Shown: piece by piece, positions 1 through 8,729 of the stretch
Numbering within the stretch: the stretch's first letter is position 1
How the letters are laid out: every line of letters starts with the position of its first letter
NCBI GenBank assembly: GCA_029557215.1
Contig: JAKPQQ010000277.1
Location: forward strand, 1 to 49,248
Reading direction: 5' to 3'
DNA length: 49,248 nucleotides
DNA from: Fibrobacterota bacterium
GTDB lineage: Bacteria > Fibrobacterota > Fibrobacteria > UBA5070
The notes under the pieces: generated by a model
Databases searched by the model: none
What the model saw: the letters and a program-made list of their open reading frames with translations, nothing else
What the model was told of the DNA's origin: nothing
Made by a program: the position numbers and the translations under genes

Positions 1-134
1 GGACGAGGTTCGAGAAGCAGGATGTGTCTGACCATGCACGAGAAATTAATCGCCCTGGATCGGAGCGGACAATCCGTCGCGCGGTTCGCGGCAGCTATCT
101 TTGGTTGCGAAACCTTCTCAGTCTCGAGGCGACG

Positions 135-1886
135 ATGTTCCTTCCAGCGACCCGCGAAGAAATGACCCGCAGGGGGTGGGGCGAACTGGACGTGATCCTG
201 GTGACCGGCGACACCTACATCGACAGCCCCTACCATGGAGTCGCCGCGATCGGACAGGTTCTGGTCAAGGAGGGTTTCCGGGTCGGCGTGGTTTCGCAGC
301 CCAGGACGGATTCCGTCGAGGACGTCTCCCGTCTGGGCGAGCCGCGGCTGTTCTGGGGAGTGTCGGCCGGATGCGTGGACAGCATGGTGGCCAACTACAC
401 CAGTTCGGGCAAGCGCCGCAACCAGGACGATTTCACGGCCGGCGGGGTGAACGACCGCCGCCCCGACCGCGCGAGCATCGCCTACACTGGCCTGATCCGC
501 AGGGCGTTCAAGGGGACCGCGCCGATCGTGCTGGGAGGGATCGAGGCGTCGCTTCGGCGGGTGGCCCACTACGACTGGTGGGACAACAAGATCCGTCGCG
601 CGCTCCTGTTCGACGCGAAAGCCGACCTCCTGGTGTACGGCATGGGCGAGCTCTCGACCCTGGAACTGGCGCGGCGGCTCCGGGAAGGGATCTCCATCGA
701 CGACGTTCCCGGAACCTGCCGCATCGCCAAGGAGAAGCCCGACGACGCCCTGGAACTCGTGCCGTTCGACGAGATCGTCCAGGACCGCGCGAAGTACGTG
801 GACATGTTCCGGCAATTCTACAAGCATTCCGATCCAGTGACGGGCAAGCGGCTGGCGCAGCGCCACGGTGACCGCTGGCTGGTGCAGAACCCGCCGTCGC
901 CCAACCTGACCACCGAACAGATCGACCGGTTCTCCGACATTCCCTGGGAGCTGGAGACGCACCCGACGGAATCCGTGCATGGCCCGGTGAAGGCCTGGGA
1001 GACCGTCCGTTTTTCCGTGATGACCCACCGCGGGTGCTACGGCGAGTGCAATTTCTGCGCGATCGCGGTGCACCAGGGCCTGGCGATCCAGAGCCGCAGC
1101 GAAGAAAGCGTGGTGCGCGAGGTCGAGCGGATGCGCGACCACCCCAAGTTCAAGGGGATCCTGGCCGACGCGGGAGGCCCCACCGCGAACATGTACGGCT
1201 ACGAATGCTCCAAGAAGCTCAAGAAGGGTTCCTGCGAGCACAAGCGTTGCGTGTGCCCCGCCACTTGCCCGGCCATGCCGGTGACCCACGAGCCGCACAT
1301 CAAGCTGCTGCGCAGGTTGCGCGCCATGCCGGGGATCCGCAAGGTGTTCGTGGCCAGCGGCATCCGGACGGACCTGGTGATGGACGACGACAGGTTCGGA
1401 CAGGCCTACATCGAGGAGATCGCCGCCCACCACGTGTCGGGCCAGCTCAAGGTGGCCCCGGAGCATTTCGACGACCGGATCCTTTCCCTGATGGGCAAAC
1501 CCGGCCTGGGAACGATCCTGGACTTCAAGGAACGGTTCGAGAAGGCCAGCGCCAAGGCCGGCAAGAAGCAGTTCCTGACCTACTACGTGATCGCCGCCCA
1601 CCCCGGATGCTCGCTGGACGACATGAAGGCCATGGGCGACTACGCCCGCGACCGGTTCGGCCTGACCCCCGAACAGGTCCAGATCTTCACCCCCACGCCC
1701 GGCACCTGGAGCACGGTGATGTACGCCACGGGAATCGATCCGTTCACCGGGGAAAAGGTGTTCGTGGAACGCGACGGAGGCAAGCGCCGCGCTCAAAAAG
1801 AAGTGGTCGGCGGACATCGCCCCCCTCCTCGGAACACGCCCGGATTTTCAACGGCTTCTACGCGGATGCAATCCCGCAGGTACTAA
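135..1886 (+). CDS. ygiQ: YgiQ family radical SAM protein
   Basis: This is a 583-residue radical SAM protein of the YgiQ (TIGR03904) family, whose substrate is not firmly known. The radical SAM cluster motif CxxxCxxC is visible as CYGECNFC at about residues 301-308. The N-terminal block (MFLPATREEM, then VTGDTYIDSPYHG) and the late segment FTPTPGTWSTVMY followed by DPFTGEKVF are typical of the family. I chose ATG 135 because family members begin at MFLP and a GAGG ribosome-binding site lies five bases upstream. A longer in-frame start at 24 would add 37 residues that do not resemble the family. The C-terminal tail of about 30 residues is low in recognisable features. The next gene starts 52 bases downstream on the same strand. 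Confidence 0.93.
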   Translation: MFLPATREEMTRRGWGELDVILVTGDTYIDSPYHGVAAIGQVLVKEGFRVGVVSQPRTDSVEDVSRLGEPRLFWGVSAGCVDSMVANYTSSGKRRNQDDFTAGGVNDRRPDRASIAYTGLIRRAFKGTAPIVLGGIEASLRRVAHYDWWDNKIRRALLFDAKADLLVYGMGELSTLELARRLREGISIDDVPGTCRIAKEKPDDALELVPFDEIVQDRAKYVDMFRQFYKHSDPVTGKRLAQRHGDRWLVQNPPSPNLTTEQIDRFSDIPWELETHPTESVHGPVKAWETVRFSVMTHRGCYGECNFCAIAVHQGLAIQSRSEESVVREVERMRDHPKFKGILADAGGPTANMYGYECSKKLKKGSCEHKRCVCPATCPAMPVTHEPHIKLLRRLRAMPGIRKVFVASGIRTDLVMDDDRFGQAYIEEIAAHHVSGQLKVAPEHFDDRILSLMGKPGLGTILDFKERFEKASAKAGKKQFLTYYVIAAHPGCSLDDMKAMGDYARDRFGLTPEQVQIFTPTPGTWSTVMYATGIDPFTGEKVFVERDGGKRRAQKEVVGGHRPPPRNTPGFSTASTRMQSRRY

Positions 1887-1938
1887 TTTTTCGATCGAAG
1901 TTTTCCCAACTGCCCCCTCCTTACCCAATAGGGACATT

Positions 1939-3039
1939 ATGAACGCACTGTCTTCCGTATCCAAGGAAACATCGGTTCTCCGAGACTATTTCCATGGTTC
2001 GAAGGTGCTGATCACCGGCGGATTCGGCTTTGTCGGCAGCAACATGGCCAAGACGCTCATCGAATTCGGTGCGGACATCACCTTGCTCGACCTGCGAACC
2101 GGCGAAGATGTCGGCTCTCTGATCAACACCTTGGGGTTGCGCGACAAGGTGCGGATCGTCCAGGGGGACGTGGGCGATCTCACGCTCGTACGCCAGCTCG
2201 TGCATGAAAGCGGCTTCCGGTTCATCTTCAATTTCGCGGCCTACGCGACCGTCATCGAAAAGGCCGTGGAGGCCCCCTACGACACCGTCATGGCCAACAC
2301 CATGGGCTGGGTGAACGTGATGGAGGCGGCGCGCACCGCTCCCGTGAAAGCCGAAGTCGTGTTCCTGTCTTCCACCGACAAGGTCTACGGCGAGATGGAC
2401 GGCCATGCCTACCAGGAAGACACCACTCCTTTGCGAGGCATCGGCGTCTACGACGCGGCCAAGCTCGCGGCCGATGTTCTGGGCAAGACCTACTTCGAGG
2501 TCTTCGGACTTCCCACCGTGGTCCTGCGCATGTGCAACCTGTTCGGTCCCGGCGACTTCAACACCGAATACCGGCTGATCCCCAAGGCGATGCGCAACCT
2601 GCTGGCCTCCGACACGCCCGTGGCCCCGGAGCTCTACTTCGATTCGATCGACCACCAGCGCGACTACCTGTACATCGAAGACGCCGTGCGGGCGATCCTC
2701 CTCCTGGCCTACCACAAGGGTTGTCGCGGCGACGTCTTCAACCTGCGGGCCGCCAAATACACCACGACGCCGCACCTGCTCAAGACGCTGGTGCACATCG
2801 CCGCCGATGTGGAACGCGAACACGATCCGCGACGGGCGGAACAGATCATCCACAACGGGATCACGATCAAGGTCCGCGAAACGGAATCCAAGGTGATCAC
2901 GATCAAGAACCAGCACCTGGACGGAAGCAAGCTCACGCTGGCCACCGGGTTCGAGCCCGCCGTGGAATTCGAAGAGGGACTCCGCCGCACCGTCGAGGCC
3001 TACAGGATGTATTTCCAGTCGCTGCGGATCGCATCCTGA
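1939..3039 (+). CDS. NAD-dependent epimerase/dehydratase (extended SDR)
   Basis: A 366-residue extended short-chain dehydrogenase/reductase of the sugar-nucleotide epimerase/dehydratase type. It has an N-terminal Rossmann motif TGGFGFVGS (about residues 26-34), a conserved SST segment before KVYGE, and the catalytic pair in YDAAK. The C-terminal half (PKAMRNLLAS, then DSIDHQRDYLYIEDAV) matches substrate-binding parts of UDP-glucose 4-epimerase and CDP-glucose 4,6-dehydratase relatives. The exact sugar substrate cannot be read from sequence. It is the first gene of a three-gene operon: its TGA overlaps the ATG of the next SDR gene by one base. The start is supported by GGGA a few bases upstream. 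Confidence 0.88.
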   Translation: MNALSSVSKETSVLRDYFHGSKVLITGGFGFVGSNMAKTLIEFGADITLLDLRTGEDVGSLINTLGLRDKVRIVQGDVGDLTLVRQLVHESGFRFIFNFAAYATVIEKAVEAPYDTVMANTMGWVNVMEAARTAPVKAEVVFLSSTDKVYGEMDGHAYQEDTTPLRGIGVYDAAKLAADVLGKTYFEVFGLPTVVLRMCNLFGPGDFNTEYRLIPKAMRNLLASDTPVAPELYFDSIDHQRDYLYIEDAVRAILLLAYHKGCRGDVFNLRAAKYTTTPHLLKTLVHIAADVEREHDPRRAEQIIHNGITIKVRETESKVITIKNQHLDGSKLTLATGFEPAVEFEEGLRRTVEAYRMYFQSLRIAS

Positions 3040-4025
3040 TGGATTCGGGCTGGAAGGGCCGGATCTGCCTCGTGACGGGGGCTGCCGGGTTCGGTGGCTC
3101 GCATCTGTGCGCGGCACTGGTGGAGCGCGGAGCGAAGGTCGTCGGATTCGACCGCTGGTCGCCTCGGAACTCCTTCCTCGCGCTGTCCGGCACGATCGAC
3201 CGGATCGACTGGATCCAGGGCGACGTGCGGGACGTGGACCTGCTCAAGCAGGCGCTCGAGCGGTTCGACGTGGCGACGGTGTTCCATCTGGCCGCGCAGC
3301 CCATCGTGCCGATCTCGAACACGCTCCCCATGGAGACGTTTTCCGTCAACGCCATGGGCGCGATGGCGGTGCTGGAGGCGATCCGCCTCACGGGCAACCG
3401 GCGCGACCTGGTGTTCGCCTCTTCGGGCGCCTACTACGGAGCGACCACGACGGACGAGCCGATCGCCGAAGAGCATCCTCCGCTCCCGGCCATGAACACC
3501 TACGCGCCGTCCAAGGTGGCCGCCGACGAGATGGTCCGCTCCTACGCCCGCATCTTCGGGACCCGCGCCGCCGTGTGCAGGTTCATGAACACCTTCGGCG
3601 AAGGCGATTCCAACTTCACGCGGCTGGTGCCGCGCGCCGCGCGCAACCTCGCGCTGGCGGAGCCGTACGATTTCGGGGATCGCGACGACGGATCGACGCA
3701 GCTGGATTTCCTGCACATCTCGGACATGACGCGCGCCTACATCGCGCTGGCGGAAAACCTGGACGCCGGGATCGGCGAGGCGTTCAACATCGGCAGCGGT
3801 CGCGGCCGCTCGACCGCCGAAATCGCCCGCGCGGCTTCGCTTGCCTGGGACGGGACGGAACGCACGCCGTTGTTCGGCGGTCCCGCGAGATCCACCCCCA
3901 TCGTCAAGTACCTGGACACGTCCAAAGCGGAACGGATCCTGGGCTGGAAGCCCGCGGTGCCGCTCCAGGAAGCCTTGGAGCGGACCATGAAGTGGTACAA
4001 GGACAATTGGAGCGCCATCGCGTGA
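3039..4025 (+). CDS. NAD-dependent epimerase/dehydratase (second extended SDR)
   Basis: A 328-residue extended SDR. The Rossmann motif TGAAGFGGSH lies near residues 12-21 and the catalytic YAPSK near residue 155. The segments VFHLAAQP and FNIGSGRG are typical of GDP-mannose 4,6-dehydratase, CDP-glucose 4,6-dehydratase and UDP-glucose epimerase relatives. A late segment ending in ILGWKP is the usual family C-terminus. The start ATG overlaps the upstream SDR stop (TGATG), and its stop overlaps the next gene (GTGA), so the three are probably translated together. Two consecutive but different SDRs suggest successive steps on one nucleotide sugar, which is inference. Confidence 0.88.
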   Translation: MDSGWKGRICLVTGAAGFGGSHLCAALVERGAKVVGFDRWSPRNSFLALSGTIDRIDWIQGDVRDVDLLKQALERFDVATVFHLAAQPIVPISNTLPMETFSVNAMGAMAVLEAIRLTGNRRDLVFASSGAYYGATTTDEPIAEEHPPLPAMNTYAPSKVAADEMVRSYARIFGTRAAVCRFMNTFGEGDSNFTRLVPRAARNLALAEPYDFGDRDDGSTQLDFLHISDMTRAYIALAENLDAGIGEAFNIGSGRGRSTAEIARAASLAWDGTERTPLFGGPARSTPIVKYLDTSKAERILGWKPAVPLQEALERTMKWYKDNWSAIA

Positions 4026-5173
4026 GCAGGCTGGAGGAGATCCTCGCGTCGGAAGACCGGCGGGTTCGCGAATTCCCGGTCGCGGGGAACAAGACGTTTT
4101 TTGCCCACGCCGCCGTATGTCCTCTGCCCGCCGCCGTGGCGAACGCCGTGGTGGAGCACGCCGAGCGCGCGAGCCGGGAAGGCCAGTTCGAACACCTGCA
4201 CCGCGAAGCCGAGATCGGCGCCCGGAGCTTGGCGGCAGCGTTGATCGGTTCTTCGCCTGAAGAAATCGCTTTCGTGTCTTCGACATCGGCCGGGCTTTCG
4301 ATGGTCGCGCAGGGCTTGTCCTGGCATTCGGGCGATTCCGTCGTCGTCGCGGCGGCGGATTTTCCGTCGAACCTCCACCCCTGGCTCGCCTTGCGCGCCC
4401 AAGGCGTGGAAGTGCGGATCATCGAACGTCGAGCGGACGGAACCATCCTGGTGGAGGACATCGAGCCGCACCTGGACTCCACGACCCGGCTTGTCGCGTT
4501 GTCGTCGGCGCACTTCGGGATCGGGACCCCGATCGACGTCGACGCGATCGGACAATATCTGCATTCGCGCCAAATTCTGTTCTGCCTCGACGCGATCCAG
4601 ACCCTGGGCGCGCATCCCACGAGAATCGACCATGTCGATTTCCTGGTGGCCGATGCGCACAAGTGGCTGCTTGGCCCGCAAGGAATCGGCATCCTGTACG
4701 TGGGCTCCCGGCACTGGGACACCCTGCGCCCCGTTCTGTTGGGCTGGAAGTCGGTCGCGTCATCCAAGGACTACGCGAGCCTGGCGCAGGAATTGTCGCC
4801 ATCCGCGAAGCGCTACGAACCCGGAAGCCTCAACGCGTCGGGCATCTGCGGCCTTCACTCGGCGTTGAAGCTGATTTCGGATTGCGGCATCGAGCAGGTC
4901 TCGCGCAGGATCCGCATGCTGCGAAGCCGGATCGAATCGGGCTTGCGCACCCAAGGCCACCACGTGCTGGGTCGCGAAGGCGAAGACGGTCCCACGGGAA
5001 TCGTGTCGTTCCGCCCTCGCGCGGAAGATCTTGTCGAACTGGCCAAGCGGCTGGATGCGGAAGGCTTCGTGCTGTCCACCCGGACGGACATCGCGGGAAG
5101 CCCTTGCATCCGCGTCGCGCCACACTTCTACAACACCACGGAAGAAGTCGACCGGTTCCTCTCCAGAGTCTGA
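4022..5173 (+). CDS. Aminotransferase class V family protein (SufS/IscS/isopenicillin epimerase-like)
   Basis: A 383-residue PLP enzyme of aminotransferase class V. The Schiff-base lysine is K214 in DAHKW, with D190 in CLDAIQ as the PLP-nitrogen aspartate. The segment SSTSAGLSM forms the phosphate-binding region. It lacks an obvious catalytic cysteine loop of cysteine desulfurases, so a desulfurase role is doubtful. Relatives in this family include isopenicillin N epimerases and selenocysteine lyases. The start is GTG 4022, chosen because it overlaps the upstream stop (GTGA) and the protein begins well before the first conserved block. It closes the SDR-SDR-aminotransferase operon; its product may act on the sugar made by the SDRs or on an amino acid side group. 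Confidence 0.85.
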   Translation: MSRLEEILASEDRRVREFPVAGNKTFFAHAAVCPLPAAVANAVVEHAERASREGQFEHLHREAEIGARSLAAALIGSSPEEIAFVSSTSAGLSMVAQGLSWHSGDSVVVAAADFPSNLHPWLALRAQGVEVRIIERRADGTILVEDIEPHLDSTTRLVALSSAHFGIGTPIDVDAIGQYLHSRQILFCLDAIQTLGAHPTRIDHVDFLVADAHKWLLGPQGIGILYVGSRHWDTLRPVLLGWKSVASSKDYASLAQELSPSAKRYEPGSLNASGICGLHSALKLISDCGIEQVSRRIRMLRSRIESGLRTQGHHVLGREGEDGPTGIVSFRPRAEDLVELAKRLDAEGFVLSTRTDIAGSPCIRVAPHFYNTTEEVDRFLSRV

Positions 5174-5183
5174 ACCCGCGAAC

Positions 5184-5723
5184 TCAGCAGCTGCCGGGGC
5201 CGCCGTCCACTCTCGCGATCTTGGATCCGCAGGAACGAGCGAACTCGAGCCGTTCGTAGTCGGCCAAGGGGATGCTGGGCCCAGGCTTCGTGCACAGCTC
5301 GTCGAAGGCCTTGGCGAGGGCCTCGGCGATCTCGTCGGCGTCCATCTGCTGGATGTGCGCCCGCTCCAGGATCGCCACGAATTCCCCGTCCTTGAACAGG
5401 GCGATGTTGGGCGAGCTGGCGGCCACGTGCGGGATGTACTTGGAGCGGAAGTGGCTGACGGCCGACTTCTCCTGGCCGGCGAACATGGCCACCAGGTGGT
5501 CGGGAATCCTGGAGTTCTGCAGGGCCGCACCGACACCGGGGCGCGCGCTGCCCGCCGAACAACCGCAGACCGAATTCAGGACCACCAGGGTGACGCCTTC
5601 GGCGGCGAGTGCCTGGTCGACTTCTTCGGGCGTGAGGAGATCGCGAAAGCCCACATCGTTCAGCTGCTGGCGGAACGGCGCGACGGCGACCGGATCGTAG
5701 GTGGGAACATCCATCGTGGCCAT
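5184..5723 (-). CDS. BrxA/BrxB family bacilliredoxin
   Basis: A 179-residue protein of the bacilliredoxin family (formerly DUF1094, YphP/YqiW), thiol-disulfide enzymes that remove bacillithiol from proteins. The CGC active-site motif is at C53-C55 within LNSVCGCSAGSARP, and HVAASSPNIALFKDGE matches the conserved core. Relatives are about 140-150 residues. This one has a C-terminal extension of about 30 residues with further cysteines (one in RSCGS and one as the last residue). I chose ATG 5723 because AAAGGA lies about eight bases upstream. The gene is convergent with the aminotransferase gene, with only ten bases between them. The promoter carries a consensus -10 box and an inverted repeat described separately. 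Confidence 0.9.
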   Translation of the reverse strand: MATMDVPTYDPVAVAPFRQQLNDVGFRDLLTPEEVDQALAAEGVTLVVLNSVCGCSAGSARPGVGAALQNSRIPDHLVAMFAGQEKSAVSHFRSKYIPHVAASSPNIALFKDGEFVAILERAHIQQMDADEIAEALAKAFDELCTKPGPSIPLADYERLEFARSCGSKIARVDGGPGSC

Positions 5724-5772
5724 GGTATTGGTCCTTTCTGTGGGATCGGAACTCGTGGCCGACCCGGAATCA

Positions 5773-5797
5773 AGAATCATTCTGATTCTCAATTATA
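5773..5797 (-). promoter_or_regulatory. Bacilliredoxin promoter with Fur/PerR-like operator
   Basis: Reading leftward, a consensus -10 box TATAAT occupies 5797-5792. A weak -35 candidate TTGGCG lies 19 bases further upstream (5822-5817). Just downstream, over the expected transcription start, is a perfect 7-3-7 inverted repeat at 5773-5789 with arms AGAATCA and TGATTCT. The repeat and its AT-rich flanks resemble Fur/PerR boxes (GATAAT-like hexamers) and stand out in GC-rich DNA. Which repressor binds is inference. Confidence 0.55.
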
Positions 5798-5904
5798 CAA
5801 AGTCGCACCCCCTCCGCGCCAACCTGCCCGGCGTCGAAAGCGTCGGCGTCCAATCCCGATGCGGGCGCAGGATCGTCACGCCCGATTCCGCGTCCACGGA
5901 TGAA

Positions 5905-5942
5905 CGCGAAAAGCCCCCGCCCGGGAGTTCCGGACGAGGGCT
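5905..5942 (-). terminator. Rho-independent terminator after sdhB
   Basis: On the minus strand, the arms AGCCCTCGTCCGG (5942-5930) and CCGGGCGGGGGCT (5924-5912) form a strong, wobble-containing stem. TTTTCGC follows. It lies about 25 bases past the sdhB stop. Confidence 0.7.
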
Positions 5943-5967
5943 CGAGTCGTGACGGATTCCGTCGCGA

Positions 5968-6714
5968 TTACTTCTTGAGCGCGCCCAGGACCTGCGTGAG
6001 GGTGATGTCGCGCTGGAGCGCGCCGATCGTTTCCACCAGCGGGATGTGCTTGGGGCACGCCTTGACGCACTGCTGGGCCAGACCGCAATCCTGGATGCCG
6101 CCGGGTCCGGTGACCTTGTCCAGTCGGGCCGGCATCTGCATCGCGCCCGTCGGGTGCATGTTGAACAGGCGAGCCTGTCCGAGCACCGCGGCGCCGATGA
6201 AGTCGTTGATGTCGGTGAACTGGGGGCAGACTTCCATGCAGCAGCCGCAGGACATGCATTCCGACAGCTTGTAGGTGGTGGTCTGGTCGTCCGGATTCTG
6301 GCGGGGCCCCGGGCCGAGGTCGTGGTAGCCGTCCACTTCGACCCAGGCGTTGATCTTCTTGAGGTTGTCGAAGATCCGCTGGCGGTTGACGCGAAGGTCG
6401 CGCTCCACCGGGAACTTGGACATGGGCTCGAGCTTGACGGGTTGTTCCAGCTTGTCGACCAGGGCGGTGCACGCCTGGCGGACCTGCCCGTTGATGACCA
6501 TGGTGCAGGCACCACAGACTTCTTCGAGGCAGGAGCTTTCCCAGGTGACGGGAGCCACGGTCTTGCCGGACTTGTCCTTGGGATCGCGACGGATGGCCTG
6601 GAGCAGGGAGATGACGTTCATCCCCTCTTCGTAGGCGACAGCGAACTCGGCCCAGTAGGCGGGCGACTTCGGGCTGTCCTGGCGCTTGATGCGGACTTCG
6701 ACGGTCTTCGACAT
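5968..6714 (-). CDS. sdhB: Succinate dehydrogenase/fumarate reductase iron-sulfur subunit
   Basis: A 248-residue iron-sulfur subunit that passes electrons between the flavoprotein and the quinone pool. The [2Fe-2S] ligands are C62, C67, C70 and C82. The second domain has the clustered cysteines CMSCGCCMEVCP (153-164) and C210, C216 and C220 (QQCVKACP), which hold the [4Fe-4S] and [3Fe-4S] centres. The gene follows sdhA by 18 bases and is last in the transcript, ahead of a terminator. The spacing of cysteines and the A-then-B order resemble the non-classical enzymes of Bacteroidetes and epsilonproteobacteria. Direction of catalysis (succinate oxidation or fumarate reduction) cannot be decided. 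Confidence 0.93.
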   Translation of the reverse strand: MSKTVEVRIKRQDSPKSPAYWAEFAVAYEEGMNVISLLQAIRRDPKDKSGKTVAPVTWESSCLEEVCGACTMVINGQVRQACTALVDKLEQPVKLEPMSKFPVERDLRVNRQRIFDNLKKINAWVEVDGYHDLGPGPRQNPDDQTTTYKLSECMSCGCCMEVCPQFTDINDFIGAAVLGQARLFNMHPTGAMQMPARLDKVTGPGGIQDCGLAQQCVKACPKHIPLVETIGALQRDITLTQVLGALKK

Positions 6715-6732
6715 GATTTGTCCTCCGTTCCC

Positions 6733-8676
6733 TTACGCCTTGGCCTCGGCGGCCTTGCGCTTGTCCATGAATTTCTTCCAGGCCTTCTTGCCCACGCCGG
6801 TGTAGTCGCGCGGCTCGGGCGAGAGGTGGCGGGTGTCGACTTCCTTGTACTCGATCGTGGGATGAGACTTGGAAGGGTCGTGTTTGGCGACGGTGGTCTT
6901 GAGCCAGGTCTGCGTCTGGGCCAGGAACTTCTCGTAGTAGGCGGTCCAGGCGGGATCTTCGATGGGCGTCTCCTTGGAAGGAGCCGGGTTGTCGAAGGCG
7001 GGCTTGGAGTGGGCGCCGCGGCATTCGTCGCGCAGGAGGGCGGCGTCGACCACGGCCTTGGCCATGGTGATCATGCCGTCGAGCTGGCGCAGGAACACGG
7101 CGCTCATGTTGCCCGAACCCGACTTGTCGAGGCTGGAAGCCTTCTTGAGGCGGGCTTCGAAGCCGTCGATCATGCCCTGGAGCTGCTTGAGCTCGTCGTT
7201 GTGGCGTTCGATCAGGCAGAAGGCGCTCATGGCGTCGCCCAGTTCCTTGTGGATCACGAACGGATTCTCAGGTCCGTCCTGGGCCAGGAGCTTCTTGTAG
7301 GCCTCTTCCTCGTGCTTGCATTCCTTCTCCAGCAGCGACGACTCGGCCGGCGCGGTCTTGGAGTTGGCGGCCAGGGCGGCGACGGATTCGCCGCAGACCA
7401 GACCCGCGAAGATGCAGGACATGAGGGAGTTGGCGCCCAGACGGTTCGCGCCGTGGTACTGGTGGTCGGCTTCGCCGATCGCGTACACGCCGGGGATGTT
7501 GGTCATCTGGTTGGCCGGCGAATTCTTGAGCAGGCGCCCGGTTTCGTCGGTTTCGTAGCCCGCGTACAGACCACCCATGGAGTAGTGGTAGGCGGGGTAG
7601 ATCTCCATGGGGACCTTCTTGGGATCCACGCCGCGGAACTTCTCGTAGATGTCGAGGATCGCGCCCAGCTTCTTGAGGAGGTATTCCTCGGAGCGGTGGG
7701 TGAGGTCCAGGTACACGGCGTTGCGTCCGCCGATGCCGAGGCCTTCCTTCGTGCAGATCAGGGCGATTTCGCGGGAAGCGATGTCGCGGGGCACGAGGTT
7801 GCCGTAGAGCGGGTAGCGCTCTTCCAGGAAGTAGTAGCGTTCGGCGGGGGGGATTTCGTTCCAGGGACGCTTGTCGCCCTTGTTGCGGGGCACCCAGACG
7901 CGACCGCCTTCGCCGCGGGCGGATTCCGAGATCAGACGCAATTTGTCGGATCCGGGGATGCCCGTGGGGTGGATCTGGACCATTTCGGGGTTGCCGTACC
8001 AGACGCCCTGCTTGTAGGCGGCGGCGGTGGCCGAACCGAAGTTGATGGTCGAGTTGGTGGTCTTGCCGAACATGAGTCCGGGACCGCCGGTGGCGAGCAC
8101 CACGGCGAAGCCGGGGAAGCTCTTGAATTCCATGGTCGACAGATCCTGCGCGACGATGCCGACGGCCTTGCCGTCCTTGTCGAGGATCAGGCGGGTGAAT
8201 TCCCAGTTTTCGAACTTGCGGACCTTGCCTTCGGCTTCCCAGCGGCGGACCTGCTCGTCGAGCGAGTACAGGAGCTGCTGGCCGGTGGAGGCGCCCGCGA
8301 ACGCGGTGCGGTGGTGCAACGTGCCGCCGAACCGGCGGAAGTCCAGGAGGCCTTCCGGAGTGCGGTTGAAGGTCACGCCCAGGCGGTCCATCATGTTGAT
8401 GACGGCAGGGGCGGCTTCGCACATGGAGAGCACGGGAGGCTGGTCGGCCAGGAAGTCGCCGCCCTTGATGGTGTCGACGAAGTGGATGTAGGGGGAATCG
8501 CCTTCGCCCTTGGTGTTCACCGCGCCGTTGATGCCGCCCTGCGCGCACACGGAGTGGCTGCGCTTGACGTGCACCATGCTGAAGATGTCGACTTCGAGGC
8601 CCAGCTCGCAAGCCTTCATGGCGGCAGCGAGACCTGCGAGGCCCCCACCGACGATCAACACTCTCTTGTCGCTCAT
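6733..8676 (-). CDS. sdhA: Succinate dehydrogenase/fumarate reductase flavoprotein subunit
   Basis: A 647-residue flavoprotein, the dicarboxylate-binding catalytic subunit. It opens with the FAD-binding GGGLAGLAAA. H41 in RSHSVCAQGG is the expected covalent FAD attachment. HPTGIP, ESARGEGG (catalytic Arg region) and GANRLGANSLM are conserved family blocks. The start at 8676 follows GAGGAAGG at good spacing. The gene lies 53 bases downstream of ndk. No cytochrome b (sdhC/frdC) gene is next to it, although this subfamily is usually found as C-A-B. Confidence 0.95.
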   Translation of the reverse strand: MSDKRVLIVGGGLAGLAAAMKACELGLEVDIFSMVHVKRSHSVCAQGGINGAVNTKGEGDSPYIHFVDTIKGGDFLADQPPVLSMCEAAPAVINMMDRLGVTFNRTPEGLLDFRRFGGTLHHRTAFAGASTGQQLLYSLDEQVRRWEAEGKVRKFENWEFTRLILDKDGKAVGIVAQDLSTMEFKSFPGFAVVLATGGPGLMFGKTTNSTINFGSATAAAYKQGVWYGNPEMVQIHPTGIPGSDKLRLISESARGEGGRVWVPRNKGDKRPWNEIPPAERYYFLEERYPLYGNLVPRDIASREIALICTKEGLGIGGRNAVYLDLTHRSEEYLLKKLGAILDIYEKFRGVDPKKVPMEIYPAYHYSMGGLYAGYETDETGRLLKNSPANQMTNIPGVYAIGEADHQYHGANRLGANSLMSCIFAGLVCGESVAALAANSKTAPAESSLLEKECKHEEEAYKKLLAQDGPENPFVIHKELGDAMSAFCLIERHNDELKQLQGMIDGFEARLKKASSLDKSGSGNMSAVFLRQLDGMITMAKAVVDAALLRDECRGAHSKPAFDNPAPSKETPIEDPAWTAYYEKFLAQTQTWLKTTVAKHDPSKSHPTIEYKEVDTRHLSPEPRDYTGVGKKAWKKFMDKRKAAEAKA

Positions 8677-8729
8677 GTTGCCTTCCTCGATGTCAGATGG
8701 ATGCGTTCATATGTGATGGGTGATGGAGA

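Noticed and set aside
1..134. Extended start for the YgiQ gene at 24
   Set aside because: The extra 37 residues do not resemble the family and ATG 135 has a ribosome-binding site.
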